5,339 nt of DNA from Parcubacteria group bacterium CG11_big_fil_rev_8_21_14_0_20_39_22 (GTDB taxonomy: Bacteria > Patescibacteriota > Minisyncoccia > Phycocordibacterales > GCA-002787175). Location of the stretch: the NCBI GenBank assembly GCA_002787175.1, contig PCWC01000097.1, forward strand, positions 1-5,339, given 5' to 3'. Below the pieces are notes generated by a model, which was not told where the DNA came from, did not search any database, and worked only from the letters and a program-made list of their open reading frames with translations. This document shows, in pieces, positions 4,324-5,339 of the stretch; position 1 is the stretch's first letter, and each line of letters begins with the position of its first letter. Position numbers and translations under genes: made by a program.

Positions 4324-5022
4324 ATGAAAAGGGAAATACCATTTATGACAGCGGTTGCTGTAATTGGATTTATTGGCGTTATGGCAACAGTCTGGATATT
4401 GTTTGATATAAGCAAAAACACTAATAGTCATTTTTCAAATAACGAAGTAAACAAAGGTATGTCATACAAAACTGCAGTGATAGAAACAAACAAGGGAATT
4501 ATAGAGGTGGAACTTTTATCAAAAAACGCCCCGAAGACTGTTGGAAATTTTGTAACTCTTGTTGAAAAAGGTTTTTATGATGGGACGAAATTTCACAGAG
4601 TTATCCCGAATTTTATGATTCAGGGTGGCGATCCTTTAACCAAAGATAACGATAAACAAGGCATGTGGGGTACGGGTGGCCCTGGCTATAAGTTTGCTGA
4701 TGAGATAAATGCGAAGTCTCTTGGTTTAAGTGATTATGAAATAAGAAGTCTACAATCTGCAGGGTACAGCTATCTAAATGACATAGAGTCGGTACCGCTT
4801 GTAAGAGGAGTTATGGCGATGGCGAATACTGGTCCAGATACAAACGGTAGTCAATTCTTCATAATAACTGTATCTGAAACTCCGTGGTTAAGCGGCAAGC
4901 ATACCGGCTTTGCCAGGGTATCTAAGGGAATGGATGTGGTAGATGCAATAAACAACGTACGGAGAAACGCGAATGATGTACCAAATGAGCCAATTGTTAT
5001 AGAGAAAATAGAGTTAAGATAG
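4324..5022 (+). CDS. Membrane-anchored cyclophilin-type peptidyl-prolyl cis-trans isomerase
   Basis: The 232-residue protein begins with a short basic stretch and one membrane segment (about 7-27). A ~20-residue polar linker follows, then a cyclophilin domain from about 48 to the end. It should isomerise Xaa-Pro bonds outside the cytoplasmic membrane. Active-site residues of cyclophilin A are all present: the block FHRVIPNFMIQGGDP (90-104, with Arg92, Phe97, Met98 and Gln100), NGSQFF (174-179) and WLSGKH (188-193, with Trp188 and His193). Between FADE and RGVMAMANTG lies an insertion of about 34 residues (128-161) absent from cyclophilin A. I recall similar insertions in Parcubacteria cyclophilins. 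The frame stays open upstream to a TTG at 4285 that would overlap the HPF stop; the ATG at 4324 is preferred because it places the Lys-Arg before the membrane segment. Met46 would give a cytosolic form and is less likely. Confidence 0.92.
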   Translation: MKREIPFMTAVAVIGFIGVMATVWILFDISKNTNSHFSNNEVNKGMSYKTAVIETNKGIIEVELLSKNAPKTVGNFVTLVEKGFYDGTKFHRVIPNFMIQGGDPLTKDNDKQGMWGTGGPGYKFADEINAKSLGLSDYEIRSLQSAGYSYLNDIESVPLVRGVMAMANTGPDTNGSQFFIITVSETPWLSGKHTGFARVSKGMDVVDAINNVRRNANDVPNEPIVIEKIELR

Positions 5023-5026
5023 TAAT

Positions 5027-5041
5027 AGCTGTCAGACAGCT
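5027..5041 (+). terminator. Palindrome just after the cyclophilin stop, possible weak terminator
   Basis: AGCTGTC (5027-5033) and GACAGCT (5035-5041) are perfect inverted copies around a single A, five bases after the stop codon region. As RNA it would fold with a 5-nt loop. No T-run follows, so Rho-independent termination is uncertain; it could equally be a 3'-end stabiliser or a protein-binding palindrome. Confidence 0.4.
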
Positions 5042-5043
5042 GT

Positions 5044-5071
5044 TGTGTAACGTGTAGCGTATAGCATGTAA
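5044..5071 (+). repeat. Four degenerate tandem heptamers
   Basis: Four consecutive 7-nt units read TGTGTAA, CGTGTAG, CGTATAG and CATGTAA, with consensus roughly CRTRTAR. They are noncoding and lie directly after the palindrome. The array is short, so a chance origin is possible. Confidence 0.5.
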
Positions 5072-5082
5072 CTAAAAAGAAG

Positions 5083-5199
5083 AGGCGACTTTAGGAGAGG
5101 ACAATTTTTAAATTTTGTAATTTTTGAATTTTTGTAAATAATGCTTAAATTTTTAATTTTTAAACAGGAGAAACTCGGATAGGTGACTTTAGGGGGGGA
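5083..5199 (+). repeat. Pair of 19-nt direct repeats flanking an AT-rich tract
   Basis: The copies at 5083-5101 and 5181-5199 share the form AGGyGACTTTAGGrGrGGA, with 16 of 19 positions identical and 98 bases between starts. The intervening sequence is an AT-rich tract of repeated AATTTTT/AAATTTT units (about 5103-5165). No gene is associated. The copies may be decayed duplications or binding sites. Confidence 0.55.
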
Positions 5200-5339
5200 T
5201 GTCTGAGTATTTTTGTTTGGAAATTAGGGAGTTAAAAATTTTTTTAAAATTGTGGGCTAAAGAAACTTTTCGGGGGCTGAATATGATAAAGTACAGCTCT
5301 GTTTAAAGGTATTTCTTTAATTATCTAAAACCATGTTTA

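Larger units (their letters stand above)
5023..5339. other. Repeat-rich noncoding tail of the window
   Basis: No gene is supported here. The stretch begins with a palindrome (5027-5041), continues with degenerate heptamers (5044-5071), then a 19-nt repeat pair (5083-5101, 5181-5199) around an AT-rich tract of repeated AATTTTT-like units, and includes a run of seven G (5192-5198). An ATG at 5333 lies six bases before the window end and could open the next gene, but too little is visible to call it. Confidence 0.6.

Noticed and set aside
3998..4342. Minus-strand open frame of 114 codons across the HPF gene
   Set aside because: It is the antisense shadow of HPF, whose domain structure and promoter are clear.
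5282..5339. A promoter (TATGAT at 5282-5287) and the start of a next gene at ATG 5333
   Set aside because: No matching -35 is seen, the spacing to the ATG is long, and only two codons are visible before the window ends.

Overview
This window looks like a piece of a compact, moderately AT-rich bacterial chromosome. Three things point to the Patescibacteria / Candidate Phyla Radiation, Parcubacteria-like in particular: a tRNA gene split by a group I intron; a membrane-anchored cyclophilin with a long insertion next to a short HPF with a basic tail; and coding genes that lack a well-placed Shine-Dalgarno. This placement is inferred from features; no marker gene for a phylogeny is present.

Layout. 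Positions 1-428 carry no credible protein gene. Inside them, about 222-340 is a GC-rich block that can fold into several hairpins, some mutually exclusive, and may be an unrecognised structured RNA or cis-regulator. A promoter at 373-402 leads into tRNA-Asn(GUU) at 429-745, interrupted within its anticodon by a complete 245-nt group I intron (463-707). Then come a HAD-family hydrolase with a noncanonical motif I (885-1493, ending at a strong intrinsic terminator), an uncharacterised single-pass membrane-anchored helical protein (1697-2161), and a small YdeI/OmpD-associated (OmdA-type) protein (2407-2658). A DUF817 polytopic membrane protein lies on the minus strand (2686-3459). Back on the plus strand are a DUF167/YggU protein (3614-3847), a short ribosome hibernation factor HPF/RaiA (3918-4295) and a signal-anchored cyclophilin peptidyl-prolyl isomerase (4324-5022). 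The final 317 bases are noncoding and rich in repeats: a small palindrome, four degenerate heptamers, and a pair of 19-nt repeats around an AT-rich tract.

Functional reading. There is no single pathway. The neighbourhood mixes translation (tRNA-Asn, HPF), protein folding at the cell surface (cyclophilin), two poorly characterised membrane or surface proteins, and small soluble proteins. HPF and the cyclophilin may be cotranscribed (28-nt gap). The most notable regulatory pattern is that several genes have a -10-like hexamer ending only about 6-8 nt before the chosen ATG, so their transcripts would be leaderless or nearly so.

The best-supported unusual object is the intron-split tRNA-Asn. The most open-ended one is the structured block at 222-340.
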